A stretch of DNA of 64,000 nucleotides from Solwaraspora sp. WMMA2056 (GCF_030345095.1 NZ_CP128360.1:3658001-3722000), one strand, 5' to 3'. Positions 15,765 through 24,948 are shown, numbered from the stretch's first letter. Made by a program: numbers and translations. Notes: a model not told the origin generated them from the letters alone.

Positions 15765-18005
15765 GTGCCGGGCGCGGTGGAACAGCGGCTTCTCCGTCAC
15801 GGGCTGCGGTACGCGCTCGGTCTGCGTACCGTCGTGATCGGACTGTCCAGCGCGGTCTACCTGGCCCTCGGCACCGCGCCCGACCGGGCGATGGCCGTGG
15901 CCGTGGTGCTGACGCTCAACGCCTGGAGCCTGGGCTACGCCGTCGCCCTGGCCCGCGGCTCCCGGCGGGCCCGTCGCTGGCTGCCGCTGGTCGACGTCGC
16001 GGTGGTCTGCGGCGCCTGCCTCACCCAGAGCTGGACCGTCGTGTCCGATCCGCGCGGCGGATCCACCTGGGTCCTCGTCGTCGTGAATCTGGTCGTCGTC
16101 ACCTACCCGTGGCAGGTCGACTGGCCGCTGCTCGCCAGCGGCACCGCCGCGATCGTGGCCGCGTACTTCGTCGGCGCGACCCTGGCCGACCCCGGTGGCT
16201 GGCTCGCCGACCCGGCGATCGGGCCGTGGACGGCGGCGCAGGCGGCGCTCTCCTGGGGGCTGTACCGGTTCGTCCGGCGCGGTGCCCGCGCCGCCGACCG
16301 GGCCGTCGACCGCGCCGCGCAGCTGCGCCGGGCGGCGGCGATCGCGGCGGCCCGCCGCCGCGACGAACGGGAGTACCTCGCGGCGCTGCACGACACCGCC
16401 GCCGCGACCCTGCTGATGGTCGGCAACGGCGTACTGACCGGCAACTCGCCGTGGCTCGCCGCACAGGCCCACCGCGACCTGCGGGAACTGCGACGCTCGG
16501 CGGACGCCGCCCAGGGCGAGACCGAGCTGGTCCCGCTGCTGCACGACGCCGCCGCCACCGCCGCGGTGCAGGTCACCTGGCACACCCCCGACCGACTGTC
16601 GCTGCCGGCCGCCGACGCGGTGGCGCTCAGCCGCAGCGTCCGTGAGGCGCTGACCAACGTGGCCCGGCACGCCGGCACCGACCGGGCCGAGATCCGGATC
16701 GACCGCGACCCCGACCAGGTCACCGTGTCGATCGTCGACCGGGGCGTCGGCTTCGACCCGGCCCGGGTCCGCCCCGACCGGTACGGGGTGACCCGCTCCC
16801 TGGTCGAGCGGATGACCCGCGTCGGCGGTCAGGCCCGGATCGACGCCCGCCCCGGCCACGGCACCACCGTCACCCTGACCTGCCCCCGGTCGGCGTCCGA
16901 GGTCGTCGGCAGCGACCAGGACGTCATAGCCGCCTCGTTCCAACGGGGACTGCGCTGGGCCGTCGTCGTGCTGAGCCTGGCGATCCTGCTGCTGCTCGAC
17001 CTGCCCCGGCTGCTGGCCAGCCGCGAGGCGTACGTCTCGCTCTGGCCGCAGCTGCTCACCTGGGCCGGCCTGGCGGCGGTGACCCTGGTCGTCGGTGTCG
17101 CCACCTGGCGTGACCGCCCACTCGGCCGGTGGCGGCTGCCGCTGCTCGCGCTGGTCTTCGGGCTGTCCGCGCTGGCGACGTCGTCGGTACACCCGGAGTA
17201 CCTGCTCGGCCCGGCGCACTGGTCGGAGGGCGACGCCGGCTGGCAGGTCGTGCTGCTGATGATGGACACCCGGGTCGCCGCCTTCGCCGCCGTCCTCGCC
17301 GCCCAGTATCTGATGACGTTCGGGCAGGCCGTCGGAGCCGGCGAGGCTGCGCTGAGCGTCGCCGGCGCGGTCAGCGCCACCTGGGCGGTGCTCGCCTTCC
17401 AACTCGCGATCGCGATGATCGCCGCCGTGCTGCGCTCCATGGCGGCCTCGTCGGCGAAGGCGCTGGCCGCCGCCGAACGGGTACGCACCGCCGAGGCGGT
17501 CGCCCGGCACCTGCACGCCGACCGGGCCGACCGGATGGCGGCGCTGGCGACCACCGCCGTACCGCTGCTCGACGGCCTGGCCCGCGACGAGCTTGACCCC
17601 GGCGACGAGGCGGTCCGCCGGTCCTGCGCCGCCGAAGCCGCCCGGATGCGCCGGCTCATCGCCGAGGACACCGGCACGGCCGACTCCCTCGCCCACGAGC
17701 TGCGGGCCTGCATCGAACTGGCCGAACGCAACGGTGTCACGGTCACCTTCGCCGACCGGGGCACCCGGCCCGAGCTGCCGCCGCCGGTGCGCCGCCGACT
17801 CGTCGAACCGGCGATCGCCGCCCTCGCCACCGCCCGCAGCGGCACGGCGGCCCGGCTCACCGTGGCCAGCACCGGCCGGTCGGTGACCGTCAGCGTCGTC
17901 GCCGTCTGCCCGCCGCCGCCGCCCGCCGCCGACGGGGTACAGCTGTCCACCATGGTCACCGGCGGTCGGTGCTGGATCCAGGCCACCTGGCAAGGAGAAC
18001 AATGA
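15765..18005 (+). CDS. NarL-type sensor histidine kinase with a second, degenerate kinase half
   Basis: 746 residues from GTG. First half: about five membrane helices (residues 20-175), then the dimerisation helix EYLAALHDTAAATLLMVGN with the phosphoacceptor His (about 209), and an HATPase core with NVARHAG (N box), DRGVGFDP (G1) and GHGTTVTL (G2). Second half, from about 385: five more membrane helices and a further helix ARHLHADRADRMAALATTAV with a second candidate His, but the following domain lacks recognisable N and G boxes (GVTVTFADRGTRPELP only). So the gene looks like an internal duplication in which the second ATPase has decayed. The next gene, its response regulator, overlaps by 4 bp (ATGA). 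Confidence 0.85.
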   Translation: MPGAVEQRLLRHGLRYALGLRTVVIGLSSAVYLALGTAPDRAMAVAVVLTLNAWSLGYAVALARGSRRARRWLPLVDVAVVCGACLTQSWTVVSDPRGGSTWVLVVVNLVVVTYPWQVDWPLLASGTAAIVAAYFVGATLADPGGWLADPAIGPWTAAQAALSWGLYRFVRRGARAADRAVDRAAQLRRAAAIAAARRRDEREYLAALHDTAAATLLMVGNGVLTGNSPWLAAQAHRDLRELRRSADAAQGETELVPLLHDAAATAAVQVTWHTPDRLSLPAADAVALSRSVREALTNVARHAGTDRAEIRIDRDPDQVTVSIVDRGVGFDPARVRPDRYGVTRSLVERMTRVGGQARIDARPGHGTTVTLTCPRSASEVVGSDQDVIAASFQRGLRWAVVVLSLAILLLLDLPRLLASREAYVSLWPQLLTWAGLAAVTLVVGVATWRDRPLGRWRLPLLALVFGLSALATSSVHPEYLLGPAHWSEGDAGWQVVLLMMDTRVAAFAAVLAAQYLMTFGQAVGAGEAALSVAGAVSATWAVLAFQLAIAMIAAVLRSMAASSAKALAAAERVRTAEAVARHLHADRADRMAALATTAVPLLDGLARDELDPGDEAVRRSCAAEAARMRRLIAEDTGTADSLAHELRACIELAERNGVTVTFADRGTRPELPPPVRRRLVEPAIAALATARSGTAARLTVASTGRSVTVSVVAVCPPPPPAADGVQLSTMVTGGRCWIQATWQGEQ

Positions 18006-18643
18006 TCACAGCGGTAGTCGTGGACGACCACCCCGTCGTCGTCGCCGGGGTGCGTGCCTGGTGCGCACTGGCCGATCCGCCGATCGAGGTCGTCGACGCC
18101 GGCCCCACCGTCGCCGTCGCCTGGCTCGACCCCGGCGCGAGCGCCGACGTCGTCGTCCTCGACCTGCAGCTCGACGTCACCGGACCGGCGTACGGCGATC
18201 TGAAACGGCTCGTCGACGCCGGCCGTCAGGTCGTCGTCTACAGCATGCGCGACGACCGGGACAGCGCCCTGACCGCCCTCGACATCGGTGCGTTCACCTA
18301 CCTCACCAAGGCCGAGGGCGCCGATCACCTGGTCGCCGCGATCACCGCCGCCGCGGCCGGTACGCCGTACACCCCGCCGGCGCTGGCCGGCGCGTTCGGC
18401 ACCGACGAACGCCCGCAACGTCCCCGGTTGTCGCCACGTGAACATCAGGTGCTGATCGAATGGTTCCACTCCGAGTCGAAGGAGATGGTCGCCCATCGGC
18501 TGCGTCTGACCGTGCACCGGGTCAACTCCTGCCTGGAACGGGTCCGCGTCAAGTACGCCAACGTCGGCCGCGAGGCACCGACCAAGGCCGCGCTGGTGGC
18601 CCGGGCCCTGCAGGACGGGCTGATCACCACCGACGAACTCTGA
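18002..18643 (+). CDS. LuxR/NarL-family response regulator
   Basis: 213 residues, start ATG overlapping the kinase stop. Receiver domain: acidic pocket VVVDDHP (residues 5-11), phosphoacceptor Asp in DVVVLDLQLD (about 58), Ser/Thr in VVVYSMRDD, and Lys in TYLTKAEGADH. The C-terminal HTH is RLSPREHQVLIEWF, then SKEMVAHRLRLTVHRVNSCLERVRVKYA; the usual GLSNKEIA start of the LuxR recognition unit is replaced by ESKEMVAHRL, so DNA specificity may be unusual. It is the cognate partner of the double-headed kinase upstream. A secreted beta-rich protein gene follows 113 bp downstream and may be a target. Confidence 0.88.
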   Translation: MITAVVVDDHPVVVAGVRAWCALADPPIEVVDAGPTVAVAWLDPGASADVVVLDLQLDVTGPAYGDLKRLVDAGRQVVVYSMRDDRDSALTALDIGAFTYLTKAEGADHLVAAITAAAAGTPYTPPALAGAFGTDERPQRPRLSPREHQVLIEWFHSESKEMVAHRLRLTVHRVNSCLERVRVKYANVGREAPTKAALVARALQDGLITTDEL

Positions 18644-18756
18644 CCGGAATCGATCGCCGCCGGCCGGTGTGACGTGACCGGCAGGTGCGCGCTGAACTGG
18701 ATGACCCGACCGGGCGTTACTCGCAGGTAGGTAACTCCTATGTGTGAAGGAGCGTC

Positions 18757-20487
18757 GTGCGACTTTCCTCTGTAGTACCCCGGTCGACGGCCGCGAGAAG
18801 CATCGCCTCCGTGGCGGCGGTGTCCCTGGTCGCCGGGGTCGCGCTGATCGCCGCCGGGATCGGTGTTGGTGGCCCGACCGGTCCGGCGGTGCCCGACGCG
18901 GCACCGGCCCCCGTGACGGTGGCCCGGACCACCCCCGACAGCGGCGACGGCACGCCCGAGCAGACCAGCTACGCCAGCGCCGTGCAATTGACCGGCTACG
19001 ACCCGGCAGCCGGCACCGCCGTACTCACCCCGGACGACCGGATCGAAGCGGCTCCGGTGGACATCCGACCCGGCGATGTGATCGCCAGCCCGCCGACGGC
19101 GGCGGCCCCGTACGGGGCGCTGTTCACAGTCGACGAGGTCGAGGAGGTCGACGAGCGGATCGAGGTGTCGTTCGGCGAGGCGACCCTCTCCGACGCGCTC
19201 GGCGTCGCCGAGGTCCGCGAGACCGTCGAGGCCGACGACATCGACATCACCGTCACACCCTTGGTCGCCGGGGTCGAATCGGCCACGGTCGTCTACGATC
19301 CGACCACCGGCGACAGCGGCGACCAGCCGTCGACGGACCCACCGGCGACGTCACCCGCGACGTCACAGGCACCGACCGACTCGGCACCGACCGGGCCGGC
19401 ACCGACCGACGGGGCGCCCATCGGACCGGACCAGACACCCGGCGGCGACCCGGCCCCAGCCGACCCACCGGAGCCCAGCACACCCACACCCACACCCACA
19501 TCCGGCCCGGTTGGCCCGGACCCCGCGACAGCCACCCCCGGGTCGGGGGAGGCGTCGCAACCGGACCCACCCGCCGGGCAGACCCCGCCGGCCCCACCCG
19601 TACCAGCGACCGATCAGAGCACGGACATCGTCGTCGACGTCCCGACCCTGCCACCCGGCCAGGTGTTCAGCCCGGTCCGCACCGAGGACGGCGGGCTGAT
19701 GCTGGTGATGGACATCCCACTGCCCGGGGTGCCGGGCATCACCGGCGTCGACTCGGCGACTCCCGTACTCAAGGGCTGGGTCGGCTTCACCCCCGAGCTG
19801 ATCTTCTCGTACGGCCGGAAGAACGTCGACGGACAGCGGCCCTACCAGGCCGAGGTCGGCGTCGGCGGCACCTACCGGTACGGCTGGCAGGTCCAGGCGA
19901 AGCTCGACGGGCTGACCGACACCGGCAAGCAGGCCCTGCGGCTGCCCTTCGCCGAGGTGCGGCTCAACCACACCCTGTGGATCGGGCCGGTGCCGGTCGT
20001 GCTGACGGTCGAGTTGACCTACTTCTACCGGCTGACCGCCGCCGGCGACCTGAGCATCGACGCCGTCCAGTCGACCGTGGGCGAGGTCGCGCTCGGCGCG
20101 GCCTACGACTCGCGGACCGGCTGGAAGACGTTGAACCGCCACGAATCCACGACCCAGGGCAACCTCGTGCCGGCCATCGCCGGCCGGGGCGACTTCCGGG
20201 CCACCATCGGCGCCGACCTCACCGTGCTGCTGTACGACGCCGCCGGCGTCACCGGACAGTTCGCCCCGTACCTGCGGGCGGCCGTCGACGCCACCGTGGC
20301 GCCACCACAGTGGGGCCTCTACGCCGGATTCGACCTGACCGGGGCGCTGTCGCTGCGCCTGAAGATCTTCGGCATCACGATCCTCAAGGCAGACCTGGCT
20401 CTGCCGCCGATCAACGGCGACTGGCGCATCGTCGGCAGTGACCCGCCGCCGACCGGGCCGGGCGACGCCGCGCAGCTCACCGGGTAG
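18757..20487 (+). CDS. secreted protein with Pro/Thr linker and beta-rich C-terminal domain
   Basis: 576 residues from GTG with GAAGGAG upstream. A signal peptide or anchor occupies about 12-40 (ARSIASVAAVSLVAGVALIAAG). Residues 60-180 form a beta-rich domain with VQLTGYDPAAGTAVLTPDD and RPGDVIASPPTAAAPYGALF, reminiscent of surface domains that present a boundary value to the wall. A 110-residue Pro/Thr/Ser linker follows (about 185-300), then a C-terminal domain of alternating beta strands (GWVGFTPELIFSYGRK, AEVGVGGTYRYGWQV, FAPYLRAAVDATVAPPQWGLY). No enzymatic motif is seen. Position behind a two-component system suggests an envelope role. It is followed by a strong bidirectional hairpin terminator. 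Confidence 0.7.
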   Translation: MRLSSVVPRSTAARSIASVAAVSLVAGVALIAAGIGVGGPTGPAVPDAAPAPVTVARTTPDSGDGTPEQTSYASAVQLTGYDPAAGTAVLTPDDRIEAAPVDIRPGDVIASPPTAAAPYGALFTVDEVEEVDERIEVSFGEATLSDALGVAEVRETVEADDIDITVTPLVAGVESATVVYDPTTGDSGDQPSTDPPATSPATSQAPTDSAPTGPAPTDGAPIGPDQTPGGDPAPADPPEPSTPTPTPTSGPVGPDPATATPGSGEASQPDPPAGQTPPAPPVPATDQSTDIVVDVPTLPPGQVFSPVRTEDGGLMLVMDIPLPGVPGITGVDSATPVLKGWVGFTPELIFSYGRKNVDGQRPYQAEVGVGGTYRYGWQVQAKLDGLTDTGKQALRLPFAEVRLNHTLWIGPVPVVLTVELTYFYRLTAAGDLSIDAVQSTVGEVALGAAYDSRTGWKTLNRHESTTQGNLVPAIAGRGDFRATIGADLTVLLYDAAGVTGQFAPYLRAAVDATVAPPQWGLYAGFDLTGALSLRLKIFGITILKADLALPPINGDWRIVGSDPPPTGPGDAAQLTG

Positions 20488-20530
20488 CCGTGCATCAGCC
20501 GTCGGGTCCGTGTCACCGTACGCCGGACTT

Positions 20531-20555
20531 GTCCGGCGGACCTGGTCCGCCGGAC
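20531..20555. terminator. bidirectional hairpin terminator
   Basis: An 11-bp perfect inverted repeat (GTCCGGCGGAC / GTCCGCCGGAC) with a 3-base loop sits between the convergent ends of the secreted protein gene (20487) and the SDR gene (20582). No U-tract follows, as is usual in high-GC actinobacteria. Confidence 0.7.
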
Positions 20556-20581
20556 CCGGCGGCTGAGTCACCTCGGTGACG

Positions 20582-21523
20582 TCAGGCAGCCGGGATCCTG
20601 GTCCGGGTGAGCTGCTCCGAGACCTGCCACACCCGGGTGGCGTCCTCGGTGAGCAGCGGGGAGTAGGTCCGGTGCTCCACGGGCGGGCCGCCCAGGTTGC
20701 CCAGGCCGCTCGGCCCGTACAGCACACCGCCTTTCGCGGTGGGCGACGTCGCGGCGAGCAGCGCGGGCAGGGCCGCGGTCTCGACGGTGCCGAGCAGGAT
20801 GCCCCGGGCCGACAGGGCACGGATCAGCCGTACCTGCGGGGTGTCCTTGGCGCGACCGACCTCCGGGCGGGCGGCGAGCAGGCTGGTCGGAGCCACCCCG
20901 GGGTGGGACAGGTTGCTGGTGATGCCCCAGCCCTCGGCCTGGCTGCGGCGGTCCAGCTCCAGCCCGAACAACCCGAACGCGATCTTGGATTGGCTGTAGG
21001 CGCGCTGCCCGTGGTAGGTGCGCTCCCAGTCCAGATCGTCCCAGTTGATCGTGCCGCTGCGGGCCGCGATGCTGACCTGCGAGGTCACCCGGGCCCGCCC
21101 CGCCCGCAGCAGCGGCAGCAGGTTGCCGACCAGCGCGAAGTGGCCGAGGTGGTTGCTGCCGAACTGCAGCTCGAACCCGTCCGCCGTCGTCTGCCGGTGC
21201 GGCGGGGTCATCACCCCGGCGTTGTTGATCATGATGTGGATCGGTCGGTCCTCCGCGAGCAGGGTCTCGCTGAGGGCGGTGACCGACGCCAGCGACGACA
21301 GGTCGAGGTCGCGCAGCGAGACGTCGGCGCGCGGGGCCGTCAACCGGATCACCGACATCGCCGCCTCACCCTTGCGGCGATTCCGCACCGGCATGATCAC
21401 CTCTGCGCCGGCGGCGGCCAGCCGGGTGGCGATCACCAGACCCATCCCGTCACTCGCGCCGGTGACCAGCGCCCGCTTCCCGGACAGGTCGGGAATCGTG
21501 ATGTCGATCGTTCGCCGTGCCAT
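20582..21523 (-). CDS. short-chain dehydrogenase/reductase
   Basis: 313 residues from ATG 21523 with AAGGAGA upstream. The NAD(P)-binding motif is [19 protein letters not shown] (TGxxxGxG); the NNAG motif is [12 protein letters not shown]; the catalytic region is [18 protein letters not shown] with [13 protein letters not shown] supplying the YxxxK pair. Length and pattern match the WW-oxidoreductase/retinol-dehydrogenase-like classical SDRs common in actinobacteria. It is divergent from an MmyB-type regulator (start 21751), the usual arrangement in which that regulator controls the neighbouring SDR. Confidence 0.92.
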   Translation of the reverse strand: MARRTIDITIPDLSGKRALVTGASDGMGLVIATRLAAAGAEVIMPVRNRRKGEAAMSVIRLTAPRADVSLRDLDLSSLASVTALSETLLAEDRPIHIMINNAGVMTPPHRQTTADGFELQFGSNHLGHFALVGNLLPLLRAGRARVTSQVSIAARSGTINWDDLDWERTYHGQRAYSQSKIAFGLFGLELDRRSQAEGWGITSNLSHPGVAPTSLLAARPEVGRAKDTPQVRLIRALSARGILLGTVETAALPALLAATSPTAKGGVLYGPSGLGNLGGPPVEHRTYSPLLTEDATRVWQVSEQLTRTRIPAA

Positions 21524-21750
21524 GGTGCGTCTCCTTCGTCGGGTACCCACCGATCCTCAGGCGTCGCCGGCACCGCAACCACGGCCTGCCGATCCCCGGC
21601 TCCGGCCGCCCCCCACCGGCCGGCGGCCCCCTGCCGCCGCTGTGTCGGCCGGCGGCCCGTCGGTCCCGCCGCAGGGGCGGATCGGCGATCCGTGGTTCCC
21701 GCCGGCCACGGACGGTAGAAACGAGGCAGAACAGCGAAGGAGGCACTCTG

Positions 21751-22596
21751 ATGATCGACCGCGCCGGGCTGGCCGAGTTTCTCCGCAGTCGCCGCGAGGC
21801 GCTGCAACCGGAGGACGTCGGCCTGCCGCGCGGCCCCCGCCGACGCACCAGCGGGCTGCGGCGGGAGGAGGTCGCGGCCCTGTGTCACATGTCGACCGAC
21901 TACTGCTCCCGGCTGGAGCGCGAACGCGGGCCGCAGCCGTCGGGCCAGATGCTCGCCTCGATCGCCCAGGGTCTGCACCTGTCACTCGACGAACGGGACC
22001 ACCTGTTCCGCCTCGCCGGACACCAACCACCGGCCCGTGGCGGCGGCGGGATCAACGAACACATCAGCCCCGGCCTGCTGCGGGTCCTCGACCGGCTGGC
22101 CGACACCCCGGCGGAGATCGTCACCGAGCTCGGCGAGACGCTGCGGCAGACCCCGCTGGGGGTCGCCCTCACCGGCGACACCACCCGGTTCACCGGTCCG
22201 GCCCGCAGCTCGGGCTACCGGTGGTTCACCGACCCGACCGCCCGGGACCGCTACGCGCCGGAGGAACACCCGTTCCTGACCCGGATGTACGCCTCGGGCC
22301 TGCGGCAGATCGTCACGCTGCGCGGCCCCGACTCCCAGGCCGCGCACCTGGCCGGGCTGCTCCTGGACAGCAACGAGGAGTTCCGCCAGGCATGGGACGC
22401 CTACGAGATCGGCGTCCGCCCGCACGACGTCAAACACTTCGTCCACCCGCAGGTCGGCGCACTGGAGTTGACCTGCCAGCGGCTGGTCGACCCCGGTCAG
22501 GCCCACTCGCTGATGGTCTACACCGCCATCCCCGGCAGCGAAAGCCACGACAAGCTGCACCTGCTGTCCGTCATCGGCGCCCAGTCGCTCAGCTGA
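21751..22596 (+). CDS. XRE-type regulator, MmyB-like
   Basis: 281 residues from ATG with GAAGGAGG upstream. The N-terminal HTH is RTSGLRREEVAALCHMSTDYCSRLE followed by RGPQPSGQMLASIAQGL, the standard signature of the MmyB-like family. The C-terminal domain has GLLRVLDRLADTPAEIVTELGETLRQTP and the closing Hx pattern VGALELTCQRLVDPGQAHSLMVYTA; in this family it is a PAS-like pocket that binds fatty-acid-type ligands. The gene is transcribed away from the SDR gene and probably regulates it. Confidence 0.92.
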   Translation: MIDRAGLAEFLRSRREALQPEDVGLPRGPRRRTSGLRREEVAALCHMSTDYCSRLERERGPQPSGQMLASIAQGLHLSLDERDHLFRLAGHQPPARGGGGINEHISPGLLRVLDRLADTPAEIVTELGETLRQTPLGVALTGDTTRFTGPARSSGYRWFTDPTARDRYAPEEHPFLTRMYASGLRQIVTLRGPDSQAAHLAGLLLDSNEEFRQAWDAYEIGVRPHDVKHFVHPQVGALELTCQRLVDPGQAHSLMVYTAIPGSESHDKLHLLSVIGAQSLS

Positions 22597-22740
22597 GCGA
22601 CCTGGCCGGCTGCGCCAGGCGGGTGCCGGCCGGGTCGTGGGCGGGTCGTGGGCGTCCGGCAGGATCGGGCCCTGGTGCGGGTCGGCAATCGGATTGCAGC
22701 GTCCGGGCTGTCGGATCGACGCAAGTGTCCCCAAGTTTCC

Positions 22741-22776
22741 GCTCGTCAATGAACGAGCTTTGTTGACTCATATAGT
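22741..22776 (+). promoter_or_regulatory. hairpin/operator-like repeat and AT-rich promoter region of the island genes
   Basis: A 6-bp inverted repeat (GCTCGT / ACGAGC, 22741-22758) is followed by an unusually AT-rich stretch including TATAGT (22771-22776), about 80 bp before the start of the helical protein gene. No good -35 hexamer is seen at standard spacing. The low GC marks the left edge of a transferred segment. Confidence 0.35.
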
Positions 22777-22852
22777 GTTAATTGTCGGCCGGAATAGAAC
22801 TCCTGGGGGCGTCGCGTTGGCCGGTCACGCGAGTCCGTGACGGAAGGTGGGC

Positions 22853-23536
22853 GTGGTGGGTGCAATTCGTGCTGCCGCCAACAGGATTGTCGGAAACGAT
22901 GACGAGGTCGCCAAAGAACGGGCGCTACTGGATGCGCTCGCATCGCTGGCTGAGGAGAAAGGGCGGGCCATGACCCAGCAGATCCTGGCGGATCTGCGTA
23001 CGGCTGGCACCGCCGAGAATCGGACCGTGCCGATCGAATCGATCCTCGCCATCGCGGAGCAACATCATGCGTACGCCAAGGAGGGATTGGATGCCAACAT
23101 CTCGGAAAATGTGTCGAGCGCGCTGCGCGGCTTCTGCTCCGGCAGTGCCGACAGCATCATCAACGGCGTGACATCCCTGATCTCCACTGCGCTCAGTGCT
23201 TTCCTGGGTGCGGGCGAGGCATCGGAGGACTCGCTGCACCAGTACTATCTGCTCACCGAGGGAATGTCGATCATCCGCATCGACCTGCGGTCGTGGCGCC
23301 GCAAAATCGCCGTTGCAGGATTGAAGAGCAACGTTGAGTCGGTGAGTGCGTTCTCTGCCGTCAAGTCGACAGTCGACCTCAGCAAGGTGCACCTGAACAC
23401 CTTCCTGTACATGTACGAGCGACAGCTCGCCGCCGTGTTCGACACCAATAGCATGCCGTTCATTCAGCAGATCGAGACCACCAAGCAAATCTACATGAAG
23501 TTCGCGGAGACGCTCGGATCGCCGGCCTCGGCCTGA
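22853..23536 (+). CDS. hypothetical helical protein with amphipathic central segment
   Basis: About 227 residues; GTGs at 22847, 22853 and 22856 compete, and GGAAGG at 22842-22847 fits the latter two best. I do not recognise it. The protein is nearly all helical: N-terminal half with DEVAKERALLDALASLAEE and ILAIAEQHHAYAKEGLDANI, then a Gly/Ser-rich moderately hydrophobic stretch SADSIINGVTSLISTALSAF (about 102-121) that could be an amphipathic or membrane-active helix, then LRSWRRKIAVAGLKSNVES and a helical tail. Third-position GC is clearly lower than around it. The Nudix-like gene follows in the same direction after 23 bp, so the two form one transcription unit. It may belong to a defence or toxin-type module; inference only. 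Confidence 0.6.
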   Translation: MVGAIRAAANRIVGNDDEVAKERALLDALASLAEEKGRAMTQQILADLRTAGTAENRTVPIESILAIAEQHHAYAKEGLDANISENVSSALRGFCSGSADSIINGVTSLISTALSAFLGAGEASEDSLHQYYLLTEGMSIIRIDLRSWRRKIAVAGLKSNVESVSAFSAVKSTVDLSKVHLNTFLYMYERQLAAVFDTNSMPFIQQIETTKQIYMKFAETLGSPASA

Positions 23537-23559
23537 GCGAAAGAAAGGACGGAGAGGGC

Positions 23560-24147
23560 ATGCAGGTGTATGTGCTAATAAACGCGCTTGCGGAAGATCG
23601 GAAAAGTATCTATCTGCTGGTGGTCAAGAAGAGGGACAAAGGATACTTTTTTGAAGGAAAACTGATTCCTGACGGTGCCAAGCTCAATGGGGCTGGACTG
23701 TATGCGCTGCCAGGTGGGTTGCGTGATGCCAGCGATAGCGGACAGGGTCTCGTGGCGGCGGGGATACGGGAATTCCGTGAGGAAACCGGTGTTGACTTGG
23801 AAAAGAGCGCTGATCAGTTTTTCGCGGAGAAGTACGGGAAGGTTCGAGCGTTTCTGACGTTGGAGGTGTCAGATCATGCGGAGCTGGAGCGGATGAGGGC
23901 AGAGATCGCCGAAAACCTGGGGCAGGCCGCCTCTGCTGTCGAAAAGGTCAAAAATCGTACCATCACCAGCTGGTCGGCGCTGGTCGCGACATACCCGAAG
24001 TGTCCATCGACCAACGAGCTGGCCTCGGTCGAGATCTGGAACAGCTCTGACCAGGCCGAGCTGATCAAATCGTGGAAGCAGGATAAGCAGACCGACTGGT
24101 TCTACGGTTTCTTCTGTCAACAGTACAAGCAGTTCGCGCCGGAGTAG
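23560..24147 (+). CDS. Nudix-domain protein, atypical Nudix box
   Basis: 195 residues from ATG with GGAGAGGG upstream. Strands VYVLINALAEDRKSIYLLVVKKR and GLYALPGGLRD lead into the Nudix helix IREFREETGVDLE, matching REUxEExGU. The upstream part of the box is not standard: the segment between the glycines and the helix is lengthened (DASDSGQGLVAAG) and the first glutamate of Gx5E is missing. The helix glutamates that bind metal are intact, so hydrolysis of a nucleoside-diphosphate-linked compound is still possible, but a binding-only role cannot be excluded. The C-terminal 70 residues, with FYGFFCQQYKQF at the end, are not part of the Nudix fold. Low-GC codon use matches the upstream partner gene. 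Confidence 0.75.
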   Translation: MQVYVLINALAEDRKSIYLLVVKKRDKGYFFEGKLIPDGAKLNGAGLYALPGGLRDASDSGQGLVAAGIREFREETGVDLEKSADQFFAEKYGKVRAFLTLEVSDHAELERMRAEIAENLGQAASAVEKVKNRTITSWSALVATYPKCPSTNELASVEIWNSSDQAELIKSWKQDKQTDWFYGFFCQQYKQFAPE

Positions 24148-24256
24148 TGGGCGGGTGGCCCGGAGATCGACCCTCCGAGCCGTACGCGCGTGGTGACTGG
24201 CTGAGCTTGCCATCCGCGCACCGCGACCGATGGGAATTCGGCGGCGTCTAAAGTCA

Positions 24257-24355
24257 ATGCTGACCCGACGATCGCCTCGACTGGCAGTTCCCCTGCTGGT
24301 CGGGGCGAGGGTTGCGCTGAGTGCCTGCGGCTCGCCGGCCGAGTCCAGCGGCTGA
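24257..24355 (+). pseudogene. lipoprotein signal-peptide remnant
   Basis: A 32-codon frame from ATG 24257 reads as a near-complete lipoprotein signal (RRSPRLAVPLLVGARV followed by lipobox LSAC) and then stops after GSPAESSG. Lipoproteins do not end there, so this is the 5' remnant of a broken gene. A C-terminal fragment of a possibly related protein lies at 24751-24948. Confidence 0.45.
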
Positions 24356-24478
24356 CGATCCGATCGGCGATCCTGGGCCCGCCCGAGATCCGAGCGGACC
24401 CAGGGTCGCCACCGGCGGACGGCAGCGCTGTCCGGACTCCCAGTCGGCCGTACGCCAGTTGGCGTCCCACGGCGTGGC

Positions 24479-24708
24479 GTGCGCGCTACGGGGCTGCCCA
24501 ACGCCTCGCGCAACGCCTGTTCGCGTTCGGCTGTTGCGGCCTCGATCCTGGGCCGCAGATCGTCGAGGATGGACGCCATGGGGGCATCTCGTGAAATACC
24601 CGGCCGGTTCACCATCAGGTTCTTGCCGGCCCCGACGGCGTTCGCCAACTGTGTCGCGGCCTGCTCGGCCTCCGCCGGGAACTCGATGGCGGCCAGCGCC
24701 TCGCCTCA
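24479..24708 (-). pseudogene. truncated copy of the membrane-anchored helical protein at 13.7-14.2 kb
   Basis: On the minus strand the frame encodes ALAAIEFPAEAEQAATQLAN, AVGAGKNLMVN and ASILDDLRPRIEAATAEREQ, which matches residues 95-167 of the product of 13664-14173 almost position by position (ALAAIEFPADAEQAATQLAN, AVEAGKILWVN, ESILDELQPQTEATIADREE). The N-terminal half with the transmembrane helix is absent and the frame opens without a usable start. It is therefore a decayed paralogue cut off at about 24708. Confidence 0.7.
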
Positions 24709-24720
24709 GCCGGGTGGTCA

Positions 24721-24948
24721 GGAACCCACGTACCACCTCGGCCGGCTCCGGTGCGGCGCGCCGGGCCGAGCTACTCCTGTGCCTCCAGCACCGGGAAGGT
24801 GCACTCGGTCGGCGGGTCGACCGAACCGGGTGCCGCCGGGCAGACCTTCCTGAGCTCGCTGTACCCGGACGCCGGGCTCACCTCGGTCCGTCTGTCGCTG
24901 ACCGGTGTTCCCACCGACGGCCTGGCGATCCAGGCGATCTGCGCCTGA
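24721..24948 (+). pseudogene. C-terminal fragment of an exported protein
   Basis: An open frame ending at TGA 24946-24948 encodes SYSCASSTGKVHSVGGSTEP, AGQTFLSSLYPDAGLTSVRL and GVPTDGLAIQAICA. The two cysteines and beta-rich pattern look like the end of an exported or lipoprotein domain. It begins exactly where the truncated minus-strand paralogue fragment breaks off, so an insertion or deletion junction lies near 24708-24721. It may be the other end of the lipoprotein remnant at 24257. Confidence 0.4.

Noticed and set aside
15669-18002. Long open frame antisense to the sensor kinase, and similar long antisense frames over the subtilase, the GH31 gene, the ECF sigma gene and 40.4-43.3 kb
   Set aside because: They mirror codon bias of real genes on the other strand, encode Arg/Pro/Gly-rich sequence without known folds, and have no ribosome sites.
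24479-24853. Plus-strand coding frame overlapping the minus-strand paralogue fragment
   Set aside because: The minus-strand reading matches a real protein in this window, while the plus-strand frame is Arg/Pro-rich and crosses the junction.
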